DNA from: Leptospira biflexa
GTDB taxonomy: Bacteria; Spirochaetota; DYNZ01
Assembly (NCBI GenBank): GCA_020720805.1
Contig: DYNZ01000012.1
Coordinates: 1 to 56,047, forward strand
Reading direction: 5' to 3'
DNA: 56,047 nucleotides
Shown: positions 8,977 through 17,794 of the stretch, piece after piece
How positions within the stretch are numbered: the first letter of the stretch is position 1
How the letters are laid out: each line of letters starts with the position of its first letter
Notes under the pieces: model-generated
Seen by the model: only the letters and a program-made list of their open reading frames with translations
Database searches by the model: none
What the model was told of the DNA's origin: nothing
Made by a program: the position numbers and the translations under genes

Positions 8977-9136
8977 AGCGGATTGTATCCTTATCCGTTC
9001 GTGTGGTTTCGCCAAGTTTTACAGAACCAATTTTTTCTGTATAGGAAAAAAAGGTTTTCATCGCGGGCCTGGTTTGAGAGTAGGCGAGTAGGCAAAGAGA
9101 CCTTGATTATGGCAGAAAGAAGTTATAACAGAGCGA

Positions 9137-10354
9137 ATGCAACGATCATTGGAATTGCTGGCACCCGCGGGCAGCCTAGAGAAATTAAAGATTGCCCTGG
9201 CTTATGGGGCGGACGCGGTCTATCTTGGTGGGCAGGAGTTCAGTTTACGAACCCGTTCACAAAATTTTTCCATGGCTGAGATCCGCGAAGGCATTGAGTA
9301 TGCCCACTCGCTGCAGCGTAGGGTCTATTTTACATTGAACATCTATGCCCATAATCGTGATATCGAATCTATGCCTGCCTATATCGAAGAGCTAGCTGCC
9401 ATGCATGTGGACGCGATGATTGTCAGCGACCCAGGTGTGTTGCGCCTAGTGCATCGGTACGCTCCCAAGGTGGCAGTGCACCTGAGTACACAGGCAAATA
9501 CCACCAACTGGGAGAGCGCTCTCTTTTGGCAGGATCTGGGTGTTGAGCGCCTCATTTTGGCAAGGGAGTTAACCTTGTCAGAGATTCGGGAGATTCATCA
9601 GAACGCTTCTATTGACTTGGAGGTGTTTGTACACGGAGCGATGTGCATGGCATATTCGGGGCGTTGTCTTTTGAGTAATTTCATGACGGGACGCGATGCC
9701 AACCGAGGCGATTGCGCGCAATCGTGCCGCTGGGAGTATGCGGTCATGGAAAAGTTGTCCCGGCATAATGAGTACTACCCCATCGAGGAAGATGGCCGCG
9801 GGACTTATGTGTTTAACTCCAAGGATCTCAATCTCATCCGGCATCTTGGCGCTCTGGCGGACTCTGGAGTTTTCTCCTTTAAGATTGAGGGGCGGATGAA
9901 GAGTATTTTTTACGCCGCAACCATCGCACGCGCCTATCGGGAGGCCTTGGACGCTGTCGCGCAGGGAACCTGGAGTGATGAGCTGGCGCTTCGATTGGAT
10001 GAGGAGCTTGGGTTGGTAAGCCATCGGCGGTATACAACAGGATTTCTGTTGGATCCCAGCGGCCAGGACGCGGTGTACCAGGAGAGCTCCTCGTATATTC
10101 GCAAGGGTCAATTTCTAGGAAGAGTGATCCGTCAGGAGGGAGATCAGGCTCTGGTGGAGGTGCGAGGGAAATTTAAGAGAGGGCAAACTATAGAGATAAT
10201 GGGTTGGCGGCTTGCGGACGATCAGAGTCTGGTGGTGGATTCCATTGAGGATGAAGCCCGTTTGCCGATCCATTTTACCAAACCGAACTCCCTGGTCTGG
10301 ATACCGGTCACCAGACCAGTACAAGAAAATTTTCTTGTACGTAGCAGGATTTGA
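9137..10354 (+). CDS. trhP: Peptidase U32 family protein, TrhP (YegQ)-like
   Basis: A 405-residue U32 protein. The N-terminus LLAPAGSLEKLKIALAYGADAVYLGG and the core VFVHGAMCMAYSGRCLLS, followed by GDCAQSCRWEY, are the family signatures; the cysteines are the candidate iron-sulphur ligands. Despite the peptidase name, characterised relatives (TrhP, RlhA) act with prephenate in RNA hydroxylation. The length and the CMAYSGRCLLSNFMTGRDANRG sequence are closer to TrhP (5-hydroxyuridine at tRNA position 34) than to the longer RlhA. A short C-terminal beta domain follows. The last codons contain a perfect 22-bp palindrome. The ribosome site before the ATG is weak. Confidence 0.87.
   Translation: MQRSLELLAPAGSLEKLKIALAYGADAVYLGGQEFSLRTRSQNFSMAEIREGIEYAHSLQRRVYFTLNIYAHNRDIESMPAYIEELAAMHVDAMIVSDPGVLRLVHRYAPKVAVHLSTQANTTNWESALFWQDLGVERLILARELTLSEIREIHQNASIDLEVFVHGAMCMAYSGRCLLSNFMTGRDANRGDCAQSCRWEYAVMEKLSRHNEYYPIEEDGRGTYVFNSKDLNLIRHLGALADSGVFSFKIEGRMKSIFYAATIARAYREALDAVAQGTWSDELALRLDEELGLVSHRRYTTGFLLDPSGQDAVYQESSSYIRKGQFLGRVIRQEGDQALVEVRGKFKRGQTIEIMGWRLADDQSLVVDSIEDEARLPIHFTKPNSLVWIPVTRPVQENFLVRSRI
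10319..10340. repeat. Perfect 22-bp palindrome in the 3' end of the U32 gene
   Basis: GTACAAGAAAA followed directly by TTTTCTTGTAC, with no mismatch, spans the codons just before the TrhP-like stop at 10354. In RNA it would form a 9-bp stem with a small AAUU loop but no following T run, so it is not a standard terminator for the plus strand. It could be an mRNA 3' end stabiliser or a protein-binding site. Confidence 0.6.
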
Positions 10355-10357
10355 TCT

Positions 10358-10391
10358 AAAAAACAAAAAAAAGTACTGCGGCAATGCGCAG
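10358..10391 (-). terminator. Intrinsic terminator for the nitroreductase gene
   Basis: Read on the minus strand: a CTGCG stem, a 6-nt loop and CGCAG at 10391-10376, followed by TAC and a long T-rich stretch (T8 G T6) to about 10358. The position 70 nt after the nitroreductase stop fits an intrinsic terminator. The stem is only 5 bp. Confidence 0.5.
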
Positions 10392-10461
10392 CAAAAGCTT
10401 ACTATTTTTAGTTGTCACATGCTTTTCCAGCAAGAATTGTAGCATGCCGTCCTCTATTAAC

Positions 10462-11088
10462 CTACAAATGCCAACTGGTCCAGTTTTCGAGGGCTTCCCG
10501 TTCGGTGATAATCTGGTTGTTGGGATGGGCCGGATCGGTATAACCAAGATTTACACCAAGTACGATTTTGCGTTCTGGCGGCAGACCAAGCAGCTTGCCT
10601 ATTTCCTTATAGCAGCTTGTTGTTTTAGCCTGGGGAACTGATTGAATCCCGAGATTTTCAGCGGCCAGCATCAACGATTGGGCAAAGGAGCCTACATCCA
10701 AAACAGACCACTCATTGAGTTGTTCATGGATATGGATGTAGATACCTATCGGAGCGTTATAGAACCAGCGGCTATAGGCATCATCAGGAAAGACCCGTTT
10801 GGATCTAGCGCGTGTTTTTAAGATGATCTGTTGATGGGGTTCAGGCCAGCTATCCAAAAGATTAAAGGGGCGCTCCATGTTCCCTTTTTGTTGAGCATCC
10901 TCCAGAATCTGGGCGATCTGGCCCATTTTATCCCGGCCAATGAGGCAAACCTGCCAGGGTTGATGGTTCAAGGTGCTGGGAGCCTGACTGGCCTGGGTCA
11001 AAATAGTTTCCAGGTCCTGTCGGGATACCTCCCTTTCCAAAAACCACCGTTTGCTTTTGCGTTTGTAAATCAGCTCTGAAAATTCCAT
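10462..11088 (-). CDS. Nitroreductase-family flavoprotein
   Basis: A 208-residue FMN-dependent NAD(P)H oxidoreductase of the nitroreductase superfamily. Seen: the N-terminal SELIYKRKSKRWF with the RxSxRxF-type FMN-phosphate motif, QASQAPSTLNHQPW (the APSxxNxQPW motif), and GSFAQSLMLAAENLGIQSVPQ followed by GLPPERKIVLGVNLGY, both typical of the fold. Substrates may be nitroaromatics, quinones or enones; the sequence does not say which. It lies 28 nt downstream of the cyclophilin gene, probably in the same transcript. Confidence 0.88.
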   Translation of the reverse strand: MEFSELIYKRKSKRWFLEREVSRQDLETILTQASQAPSTLNHQPWQVCLIGRDKMGQIAQILEDAQQKGNMERPFNLLDSWPEPHQQIILKTRARSKRVFPDDAYSRWFYNAPIGIYIHIHEQLNEWSVLDVGSFAQSLMLAAENLGIQSVPQAKTTSCYKEIGKLLGLPPERKIVLGVNLGYTDPAHPNNQIITEREALENWTSWHL

Positions 11089-11116
11089 GTAACTCTCCGT
11101 ATGTAGAATGGTTGGA

Positions 11117-11629
11117 TCAGGAGCGTTTGTCCAGGATTTGGTTCCATTTCACCAGGCTCTCCTTCTGGGAGAGAAAAAGAGATTCTGTCTCGCCTTCAAC
11201 GGTTACGCTAACGATACTGTCTCCCTGGCGAATGGCGTTGACAACCGCTAAATCTTCCTCGCCAATCACAGAGCCAAAGACCGTGTGTTTGCCGTCCAGC
11301 CATGGAGTGGGCACATGTGTGATAAAAAATTGACTTCCATTGGTACCTGGACCTGCATTTGCCATGGAGAGGATGCCCGGACGGTCATGTTTTAGATCTT
11401 TGCGGCACTCATCTCCAAAATGGTAGCCTGGACCGCCTGTACCTGTGCCCAACGGACAGCCTCCCTGGATCATAAAATCGGCAATCACTCTGTGAAATGT
11501 AAGACCATTGTAGTACCCCCGTTTTGCCAGGTTGACAAAGCTTGTTACTGTCATGGGTGCCTTTTCAGCGAACATATTCAGCTTGATATCGCCCCGGTTT
11601 GTTTTGATGGTAACTCGAATTGATTCCAT
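11117..11629 (-). CDS. Cyclophilin-type peptidyl-prolyl cis-trans isomerase
   Basis: About 170 residues, probably a cytoplasmic PPIase. Motifs: [11 protein letters not shown] at the start, the catalytic block [33 protein letters not shown] (F-H-R and Q-G-G), and [25 protein letters not shown] (Q-F-F-I-T, W and H). There is no signal peptide, so it is a PpiB-type rather than a PpiA-type enzyme. I chose the ATG at 11629 because it has an AAGAGA ribosome site; the TTG at 11647 is the alternative. Nothing odd in the sequence. Confidence 0.92.
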   Translation of the reverse strand: MESIRVTIKTNRGDIKLNMFAEKAPMTVTSFVNLAKRGYYNGLTFHRVIADFMIQGGCPLGTGTGGPGYHFGDECRKDLKHDRPGILSMANAGPGTNGSQFFITHVPTPWLDGKHTVFGSVIGEEDLAVVNAIRQGDSIVSVTVEGETESLFLSQKESLVKWNQILDKRS

Positions 11630-11654
11630 GCTTTTCTCTTTCTTCAATAAATTT

Positions 11655-11670
11655 TAAAAATGATTCCTTA
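11655..11670 (+). repeat. Solo end of the MITE-like element (relic)
   Basis: AAAAATGATTCCTTAA resembles the left terminal repeat of the elements at 32957 and 48641 (CAATNATGAYTCCTTA). The rest of the element is not clearly present. It lies just upstream of the cyclophilin gene, so chance or a regulatory box cannot be excluded. Confidence 0.3.
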
Positions 11671-11750
11671 AAAAAAAATTTCTGTATCCCCAAAGTGATC
11701 ATGCGAAGGGCACTTTTTTTGCAATTTATGTCCTGTCAAGATAAGATTCC

Positions 11751-12230
11751 TCAGGGTTGAATTTGGTACAACTCCTTGATAAGGAAGCTCCTCGGCTTTT
11801 CCGGCAAATAGAGCAGGGAAATCTGTTTTCCTGGTTGGCATATCTCCAGGATCCTATCCCTGTTTTTTTTCTGCATTCTTAGATCCAGGTGTATCTTTTT
11901 ACCAGAGATAAAAAAATAGCAACGCAGTTGGTCTGCCCGGATCGTTTTCGTTTCCTGGAGCGGGCAATCAGCCAGGATACCCCTTTTCAGAATATCGCGT
12001 AGCAACGCGGATCTACTTCGCATCTGTATGATCGCCCAGGCCAGTACAGCAATGAAAAAGGCATCCAGCAACAGTAATTTCTCGATGGGATTGTTTTCTG
12101 TCGTTAGTCCAAAAATCAGCAATAGAGAAAAAATGGCTGTCCCGATGAAAAAGATTATCGACATAACCTTGAGGTAGTACAACCGGAAATCAATGGAAAC
12201 GAGAAGCTTGTTTTGCTCGCCTGCCTTCAT
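11751..12230 (-). CDS. Small two-helix membrane protein, function unknown
   Basis: 159 residues with two predicted membrane helices (about 22-42 and 50-66) near the N-terminus, then a cytoplasmic or periplasmic alpha/beta tail of about 90 residues. No family recognised. A GGAG ribosome site lies 6-7 nt before the ATG. It starts 12 nt after the end of the upstream permease gene, so it is probably cotranscribed with it and might be an accessory protein; this is inference from position only. Confidence 0.6.
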   Translation of the reverse strand: MKAGEQNKLLVSIDFRLYYLKVMSIIFFIGTAIFSLLLIFGLTTENNPIEKLLLLDAFFIAVLAWAIIQMRSRSALLRDILKRGILADCPLQETKTIRADQLRCYFFISGKKIHLDLRMQKKNRDRILEICQPGKQISLLYLPEKPRSFLIKELYQIQP

Positions 12231-12242
12231 GACGTGACTCCG

Positions 12243-13547
12243 TTACTGACCCTGTTTTTTTGCGATGAGAAACAGGAGCGCGCCGGCGGCAACGATAAGT
12301 ACACTGACCAGTGCTCCCAGACCTGTGTAGGCAAGACTGGAGTAGAGCATAAAAGTTGTTATCACCACGAAAAGAGCGGGTAAAACAGGATAGAGGGGAA
12401 CCTGAAAGGGACGCGCCCTCTGGTTGTCGCGGCGCCGCAGAACAAAGAGGGAGATTCCGGTCAGGGTGAAGAAAAACCAGAAGGCAGGCGAGGTATAATC
12501 CACCATGGTAGATAAACCATCTTTGCGCCAGGAACCAAACAGAATCAGCGCTATCGTTATCGCTCCCTGTAGAACCAGCGCTCCTGTCGGAGTCTGGTTT
12601 TTTTCATGCCACTGGCTCATAAAGCGAAATAGTGGGTAATCTTGAGCCAGGGCGTAGTTACTGCGCGCTCCGGTTATGATCGTGGCATTCGTGGTGCTGA
12701 GCGCGGCTAAGATTAAGGTCAGGCTGATAAAGAAAGAAAATTCTTTTCCTAAAGAGAGCTCGACCAGGCGTTGGGGGGCATCAAAGGATGCCATCTGTTT
12801 TAATCCCAACTTGCTCAGCAGAGCGAGATTGACAAGCAGGTAGATGATGGTGACAGATCCAATGCCGACGACCAGAGCGCGAACCATGTTTTTGCCTGGC
12901 TCTTTTAGTTCAGCGGAGACATAAGCCGATTCATTCCAGCCTCCAAATGTCAGCAGTACAAAGACCATTGCCATGCCAAAACCGGAAACATTGGTCGCAC
13001 CGCTCGCGCTCTCCGAGGCTGCAGGGGCGAATAGCGCGGCTATCACCAGAAGCAATAGGCCGGCGTATATCAGGATTGTCAAAATATTTTGAATTATTTT
13101 ACCCTGGCGGATTCCGGAATAGTTGAGGGCGGTAAGCAGGATCACAACCAGCAGTGCATACACCGCTGCTGATGCGGAGCCAAAAGAGTAGTATTTTACA
13201 ATTTCGTCCCCAATCACAAAGGCCATTAGAGCCATGGAGCCTGGCTGGATAATCAGCATACGCGTCCAGGCAAATAAAAAACTAAGGGGGGAGCCAAATG
13301 ATTTCTGTAGATAAAAGTAATCGCCGCCGCTGTGCGGGTAGGCGCTTGCCAGTTCGGCGTAGGTCATTGCGCCAATAAAGGAAACAGCGCCTCCTAAAAC
13401 CCAGACAAGTATCAACATAAAATCAGATCCGACATTCATGGCTACCAGCGTTGGAAACTTAAAAATGCCAGCTCCAATGACAATGCCAACAATGATGGCG
13501 GTTGTATCCCAGAGAGATAAATTTTTTTCTGGTTTGTTGGTGTTCAT
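12243..13547 (-). CDS. APC-family amino acid permease
   Basis: About 434 residues with 12 hydrophobic segments. The N-terminus (SLWDTTAIIVGIVIGAGIFKFP) carries the GxxxGxGIF motif of helix 1 that binds the substrate amino/carboxyl groups in APC transporters, and LASAYPHSGGDYFYLQKSFG is the helix 3 region typical of the LAT/APC branch. I placed the start at the ATG at 13547, since the longer open frame would overlap the upstream GGDEF-EAL gene and adds 45 non-conserved residues. Likely role: uptake or exchange of amino acids or related amines across the inner membrane; substrate unknown. Confidence 0.87.
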   Translation of the reverse strand: MNTNKPEKNLSLWDTTAIIVGIVIGAGIFKFPTLVAMNVGSDFMLILVWVLGGAVSFIGAMTYAELASAYPHSGGDYFYLQKSFGSPLSFLFAWTRMLIIQPGSMALMAFVIGDEIVKYYSFGSASAAVYALLVVILLTALNYSGIRQGKIIQNILTILIYAGLLLLVIAALFAPAASESASGATNVSGFGMAMVFVLLTFGGWNESAYVSAELKEPGKNMVRALVVGIGSVTIIYLLVNLALLSKLGLKQMASFDAPQRLVELSLGKEFSFFISLTLILAALSTTNATIITGARSNYALAQDYPLFRFMSQWHEKNQTPTGALVLQGAITIALILFGSWRKDGLSTMVDYTSPAFWFFFTLTGISLFVLRRRDNQRARPFQVPLYPVLPALFVVITTFMLYSSLAYTGLGALVSVLIVAAGALLFLIAKKQGQ

Positions 13548-13593
13548 AGTAAAGAAAGGTTCTCCGTAATTTAAGAAAATTGGTAATAAATGG

Positions 13594-15600
13594 TTAGACA
13601 GCCTTGCGAAGCAGCAGATTCTGGAAGTCAGACTCTGAAACAGGAGGAGAGTAATAATATCCTTGCAGGTAGTCGCAGCCAAGATCTGTCAGGATTTTTC
13701 CGTGTTCTTCCTTTTCGATGCCTTCGGCAACTGTTTGCATCTGGAAGTGACGAGCCAGTTCTAAAAATATTTTTACAATAGATTGATTGCGGGTGTTGGT
13801 GTGTAGATCGTAAATAAAAGATCTGTCAATTTTTAGTGTCTGGATAGGTAGGCGATTGAGGTAGGCCAGGGAAGAGTATCCAGTGCCAAAATCGTCAAGT
13901 GCTATGCGTATTCCGGTATCCTTGATTTCGTGCAACATTTCGATAAACTTTTTTTCATAAATAATCTGAGTCTCGGTGATTTCCAATTCAATATTTTTTG
14001 GGGACAATTTATGTATATTGAGGATCTTCCCGACTAGAGGGACAAAATCTTTTCCCGAAAGCTGGACAGGGGAGATGTTAACGGCAACAGAAAGATTTTG
14101 ACCGAGCAGCTGGTTGATCATTTTTGTGAAGGAGCAGGCCTGATCCAGAACAATCATACCTATTTCATGGATTAATCCTGTCTCCTCCGCGACAGAGATA
14201 AAATCGGAAGGCAGAATTGTGGAGCCGTCGCTATCAATCCAGCGAACGAGAGCCTCCATGCCGCCGATGACTCCTGTGCGACTGTTGATTTTTGGCTGGT
14301 AGAAGACCTTAATTTCATCGTAAAGCAGCGCGCGTTTGAGTCTATTTTCAAGGTTCAGGCGTTTCGAAACAATACGGGTGATGTTTTCTGAGAAAAATTG
14401 ACATTGGTTGCGGCCGTTGTTCTGCGCAATCTGGAGGGCTGACAGTGCGCGGTCGAGAACATTGGTGGAGAGTTTGTCCTCTGGATACACAGAGTAGATA
14501 CCCACACTTAATGAAATATAGTGCCCTTCATTGCCGATGAGAAATGGTTTGAGCATCTGGTTTTGGAGAATCTGGATATGAAAAGCTAGATCTTCCTGAC
14601 GCTGGAATCCATGAATAAAAAAAGCGAATTCGGCAACTTGAATGCGGCTGAGGCTGTTGGATATCTGCGGAATTTTCTTTATTCTGTCAGAAATAATTTT
14701 TAATAGCGCTTCAGCGGCAACCATTCCGTGGCTGTTATAAATTGTGCGAAAATTATCAATGCCGATCGCGATTACCGCAAGAGAGGAGTTCTCTGTGAAT
14801 TGATCCAGAAAAACCTGCAACCTGTCCAGGAAAAATTCACGCGTTGGCAAGTCGGTCACAGCGTCTGTATTGCGCGCCTTTTGAAACTGCTCCTTTATCA
14901 TATTTAGGCTGAAAATATCATTGGTCATATAGAGGCTCATCAGAGTTACGATCAGCACAAAGGCAAACTCCGTCAGGTAGACCGCGCGGATATGGAAGAT
15001 TACGTTGGCAAGATCAGCTAAAATCATGATGTAGAAAATGGAAAAGCTTATCAGGAGAACCTTGTTGCTTCTGCGTCTTGTCGCGCGAAAATCAAGGATG
15101 ATCATATAGAAAAAGAGCAGGTAACCAGCCATAACTAGCGCGAAAAAGAGATAGGACCAGATGTTAACATCTGCATGGAGAAACCAGATTTTGTCTCCCC
15201 AGAAAAAATCATGAGGTATCATTCCTTCGATGCTGGAAAAGGTCAGCGTCGTTGGATGGAGGAGGCGCGCCAGTATGAAAATCGTAAATAAAACGGAGTA
15301 GACAATCAGGGTCTTGCGAATTTTTGTAGCAGTAAAATGGTAGAGAAAGAGGCACATGCTGATCATAAAAATCGCTTCGGCGGCTATCTGGATTTTGAGG
15401 TAGATAAAGTATTCGTCGGTATAGGGGGTGTTGTATTGCAGCAGGGTCATAAAGATATAGCCTGCCGCGCCGAGACTGAGAAAACTGAAAAATAGATAGA
15501 CGCGCTCTCTTTGAAATCGTATAGCGATCAGAAAGTGGGTAAGAAACGCGACAATGGCAAAACCGGTCAGCACGCTTAATGCTATGGATATTATACCCAT
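13594..15600 (-). CDS. Membrane GGDEF-EAL protein, probable c-di-GMP phosphodiesterase
   Basis: 668 residues. The first 225 hold seven or eight membrane helices that form an integral-membrane sensory region. A GGDEF domain follows (about 240-400) whose catalytic motif has decayed to QVAEF, so it is unlikely to make c-di-GMP. The EAL domain (about 410-660) keeps every expected catalytic feature: EALVRW, NISPVQL, ELEITETQ, LDDFGTGYSSL, LKIDRSF and VAEGIE. Net activity is therefore probably hydrolysis, perhaps modulated by the degenerate GGDEF. The gene is first on its strand with the permease 46 nt downstream. A promoter with a consensus -10 lies about 75-100 nt upstream. Confidence 0.92.
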   Translation of the reverse strand: MGIISIALSVLTGFAIVAFLTHFLIAIRFQRERVYLFFSFLSLGAAGYIFMTLLQYNTPYTDEYFIYLKIQIAAEAIFMISMCLFLYHFTATKIRKTLIVYSVLFTIFILARLLHPTTLTFSSIEGMIPHDFFWGDKIWFLHADVNIWSYLFFALVMAGYLLFFYMIILDFRATRRRSNKVLLISFSIFYIMILADLANVIFHIRAVYLTEFAFVLIVTLMSLYMTNDIFSLNMIKEQFQKARNTDAVTDLPTREFFLDRLQVFLDQFTENSSLAVIAIGIDNFRTIYNSHGMVAAEALLKIISDRIKKIPQISNSLSRIQVAEFAFFIHGFQRQEDLAFHIQILQNQMLKPFLIGNEGHYISLSVGIYSVYPEDKLSTNVLDRALSALQIAQNNGRNQCQFFSENITRIVSKRLNLENRLKRALLYDEIKVFYQPKINSRTGVIGGMEALVRWIDSDGSTILPSDFISVAEETGLIHEIGMIVLDQACSFTKMINQLLGQNLSVAVNISPVQLSGKDFVPLVGKILNIHKLSPKNIELEITETQIIYEKKFIEMLHEIKDTGIRIALDDFGTGYSSLAYLNRLPIQTLKIDRSFIYDLHTNTRNQSIVKIFLELARHFQMQTVAEGIEKEEHGKILTDLGCDYLQGYYYSPPVSESDFQNLLLRKAV

Positions 15601-15674
15601 GTCGACAACCTGTGATAATGCTGCATTGTGATTCCAGTAAAGTACAAATAAAGAGCGAAGATTTCTCAGGATAG

Positions 15675-15701
15675 ATTATATATAGAATAAAATCAAGGCA
15701 A
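15675..15701 (-). promoter_or_regulatory. Sigma70-like promoter for the membrane GGDEF-EAL gene
   Basis: On the minus strand: TTGCCT (15701-15696), a 15-nt spacer and a perfect TATAAT (15680-15675), about 75 nt before the start codon. The short spacer and imperfect -35 reduce confidence. Confidence 0.45.
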
Positions 15702-15797
15702 TTATCCTTTTGATAACGGAAAAAGGTGACGCAAAAGAGAAAAAAAACCGCTTGCCTTCCAGGTTTCGCATACCAGAATCGGATCTCCGGCTGCCAT

Positions 15798-16020
15798 AAA
15801 CTGTTTGCATTGGACTTTGTGCCAAAAGGACGTTGGTAATACCACGACCTGGCATTACCCGATGCAAGGCAATGCCATGCAGTCAGGACATCCTGCAACC
15901 CTTTATGCCAAGGTCGAAAAAGACGCGGTTATGGCATTGCCCAACCGGTCACTTGTACTGAGCTTGTCGAAGTAAATCTTGTGCTGAGTTCATCGAAGCA
16001 TCGATGCTTATTGGTATAAA
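15798..16020 (+). repeat. Dispersed intergenic repeat, long copy (copy 2)
   Basis: The 467-nt gap between two divergent genes (15601-16067) is mostly this element. It starts ACTGTTTGCATTGG, runs through GTGCCAAAAGGACG and contains a 65-bp block (15922-15986) that is exactly identical, inverted, at 33231-33295. It ends GAAGCATCGATGC, TTATTGGTATAAA. Relative to the inverted copy it has about 90 extra nt (15834-15921) that repeat similar words (GGCATTACCCGATGC, GGCAATGCC). The core ACTGAGCTTGTCGAAGT resembles a short REP-like repeat that I recall from many bacterial genomes. No coding potential is evident. Confidence 0.85.
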
Positions 16021-16067
16021 AAGGCAGAGAATGATTTCTATTGTGAAATGTCTCCCTAAGTATTCTT

Positions 16068-17792
16068 ATGTGGCAAAAAAAATTGGAACGCTGGTTTTAT
16101 ACCTCAGCCGGTATTCTTTCGCTGCTCTCCCTGGTCATCTACTATGGTTTTCACCTGAGCCGAGAGCAATTTGTCACTTTGATTCTTGTGAATGAAATTC
16201 TCGTCTCTTTTTTTTTCCTGCGATTGATTTTGCGATTTGTGCTCGCTAGATTTTCCCGGACATTTCTAAAAGAGAATAGAACCGAGGCAATATTGGTTTT
16301 CCTGCTTTTGGTAACTTTTGTTGCTGATCTAATCTTTGAGGATTTCCATCTTGGGCCGGCTCACTCCCGTCAACCTGGTTCCCCGTTTTCTCATATCTAC
16401 TTTCTCTATTTTCAGATTTTCATCCTTTATCACGGCATCCTGGCTCTGGCAAGCAGTCGTCATCGGTGGTTGTTTATTTCGTTTGATCCAGCAAAGGTTT
16501 TGGTGTACTCATTTTTGCTTTTTATTCTCATCGGTACGGTGTTACTGAAATTACCACGGGCTACTGTTTCACCGATATCGTGGATCGATGCCCTGTTTAT
16601 CTCCACCTCTGCGGTGTGTGTGACTGGTTTAAGCACGGTAAATGTCGCGCAGCAGTTCACCCTCCAGGGTCAAATGATTATTCTGGTGTTGATTCAGATC
16701 GGTGGATTGGGAATTGTTACCCTAACCAGTTTTGCTGCTTTTTTTTCCCAAAGGGGAGTACGTTTAAAAGAGCAGTTTCTGCTCATGGAGATACTTGATA
16801 ACAGTGACATGGGTGGATTGCGTAGAATGTTGCGGCTTGTATTGACCGTTACCTTTGGAATGGAGTTTCTTGGCGCGGTTCTGCTCTTTATTTTTTGGCA
16901 CAACCATGGCGGATTCACAACGGAAAGCTCTTTTCTGCAGCAGCTATTCTACGCCCTGTTTCACTCCGTAAGCGCGTTTTGTAACGCCGGCTTCAGCATC
17001 TTTCCCAATGGCTTGGAGGAGATTGGTTACGCAACGAACTATCCCGCTTTGATTGTGGTAATGATGTTAATTGTGATCGGTGGGCTTGGTTTTTATACCT
17101 GGAATGATATCCTCTATGCTAGGCATAAATCGCTGCAAACAAAGCTTGTTTTAATGACGACAGCCTTTCTATTGGTTGGCGGGGCTGTTTTTATGATGAT
17201 AACAGAATTTTATTATGGCAGGAATATGGATTCGCTGGGTAGACTTTTTTTTGTCTCTATGTTTAACAGCGTTACCGCGCGCACAGCCGGTTTTTCCATA
17301 GAAAATATAGCTAACCTGGCCTATCCGACTATGTTTGCCATGCTGCTGTTGATGTATATCGGCGGCTCTCCCGGCTCTACAGCAGGTGGAATCAAGAATA
17401 CAACCTTTGTGATGCTGGCAAGTGGATTGGTTTCGTTTGTGCGGGGCAAGGATCGCGTAGAGCTGGGATGGCATACTTTGCCAATGAATACCATGCGGCG
17501 GGCCTTTGTTGTGTTGAGTACCTCGATTTTGGTTATGTTTGTAGCTCTGTGGGCGCTGACCTTTACGGAAAAGCTGCCTTTGCACGATCTTCTGTTTGAG
17601 GTGGTCTCTGCTTTGGGTACAGTTGGGCTAACCAGGGGGATAACGCCACAGCTCTCCGACGGTGGAAAAATAATATTGACAATCGTCATGTTTTTGGGAC
17701 GGATCGGTTTTTTTACTATCGCTATCGCGTTGGGTAAATCGGAACTGCAGGCTGACTATAAATTTCCAGAAGCGAATATATTGGTGGGTTAA
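16068..17792 (+). CDS. ktrB: Potassium uptake protein, KtrB/TrkH family
   Basis: 574-residue channel-like K+ transporter subunit in the inner membrane. The four pore-loop segments are easy to see: STSAVCVTGLSTV, SVSAFCNAGFSIF, SVTARTAGFSI and SALGTVGLTRG, each with the central selectivity-filter Gly. A SPGSTAGGIK segment is typical of Ktr/Trk proteins. There are about 120 extra hydrophobic N-terminal residues before the family core, longer than Bacillus KtrB. The next gene, 2 nt downstream, encodes the RCK regulatory subunit, which supports a two-component Ktr system (Na+-coupled in characterised examples). The ATG has no clear Shine-Dalgarno sequence and lies shortly after a dispersed repeat. 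Confidence 0.92.
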   Translation: MWQKKLERWFYTSAGILSLLSLVIYYGFHLSREQFVTLILVNEILVSFFFLRLILRFVLARFSRTFLKENRTEAILVFLLLVTFVADLIFEDFHLGPAHSRQPGSPFSHIYFLYFQIFILYHGILALASSRHRWLFISFDPAKVLVYSFLLFILIGTVLLKLPRATVSPISWIDALFISTSAVCVTGLSTVNVAQQFTLQGQMIILVLIQIGGLGIVTLTSFAAFFSQRGVRLKEQFLLMEILDNSDMGGLRRMLRLVLTVTFGMEFLGAVLLFIFWHNHGGFTTESSFLQQLFYALFHSVSAFCNAGFSIFPNGLEEIGYATNYPALIVVMMLIVIGGLGFYTWNDILYARHKSLQTKLVLMTTAFLLVGGAVFMMITEFYYGRNMDSLGRLFFVSMFNSVTARTAGFSIENIANLAYPTMFAMLLLMYIGGSPGSTAGGIKNTTFVMLASGLVSFVRGKDRVELGWHTLPMNTMRRAFVVLSTSILVMFVALWALTFTEKLPLHDLLFEVVSALGTVGLTRGITPQLSDGGKIILTIVMFLGRIGFFTIAIALGKSELQADYKFPEANILVG

Positions 17793-17794
17793 TT

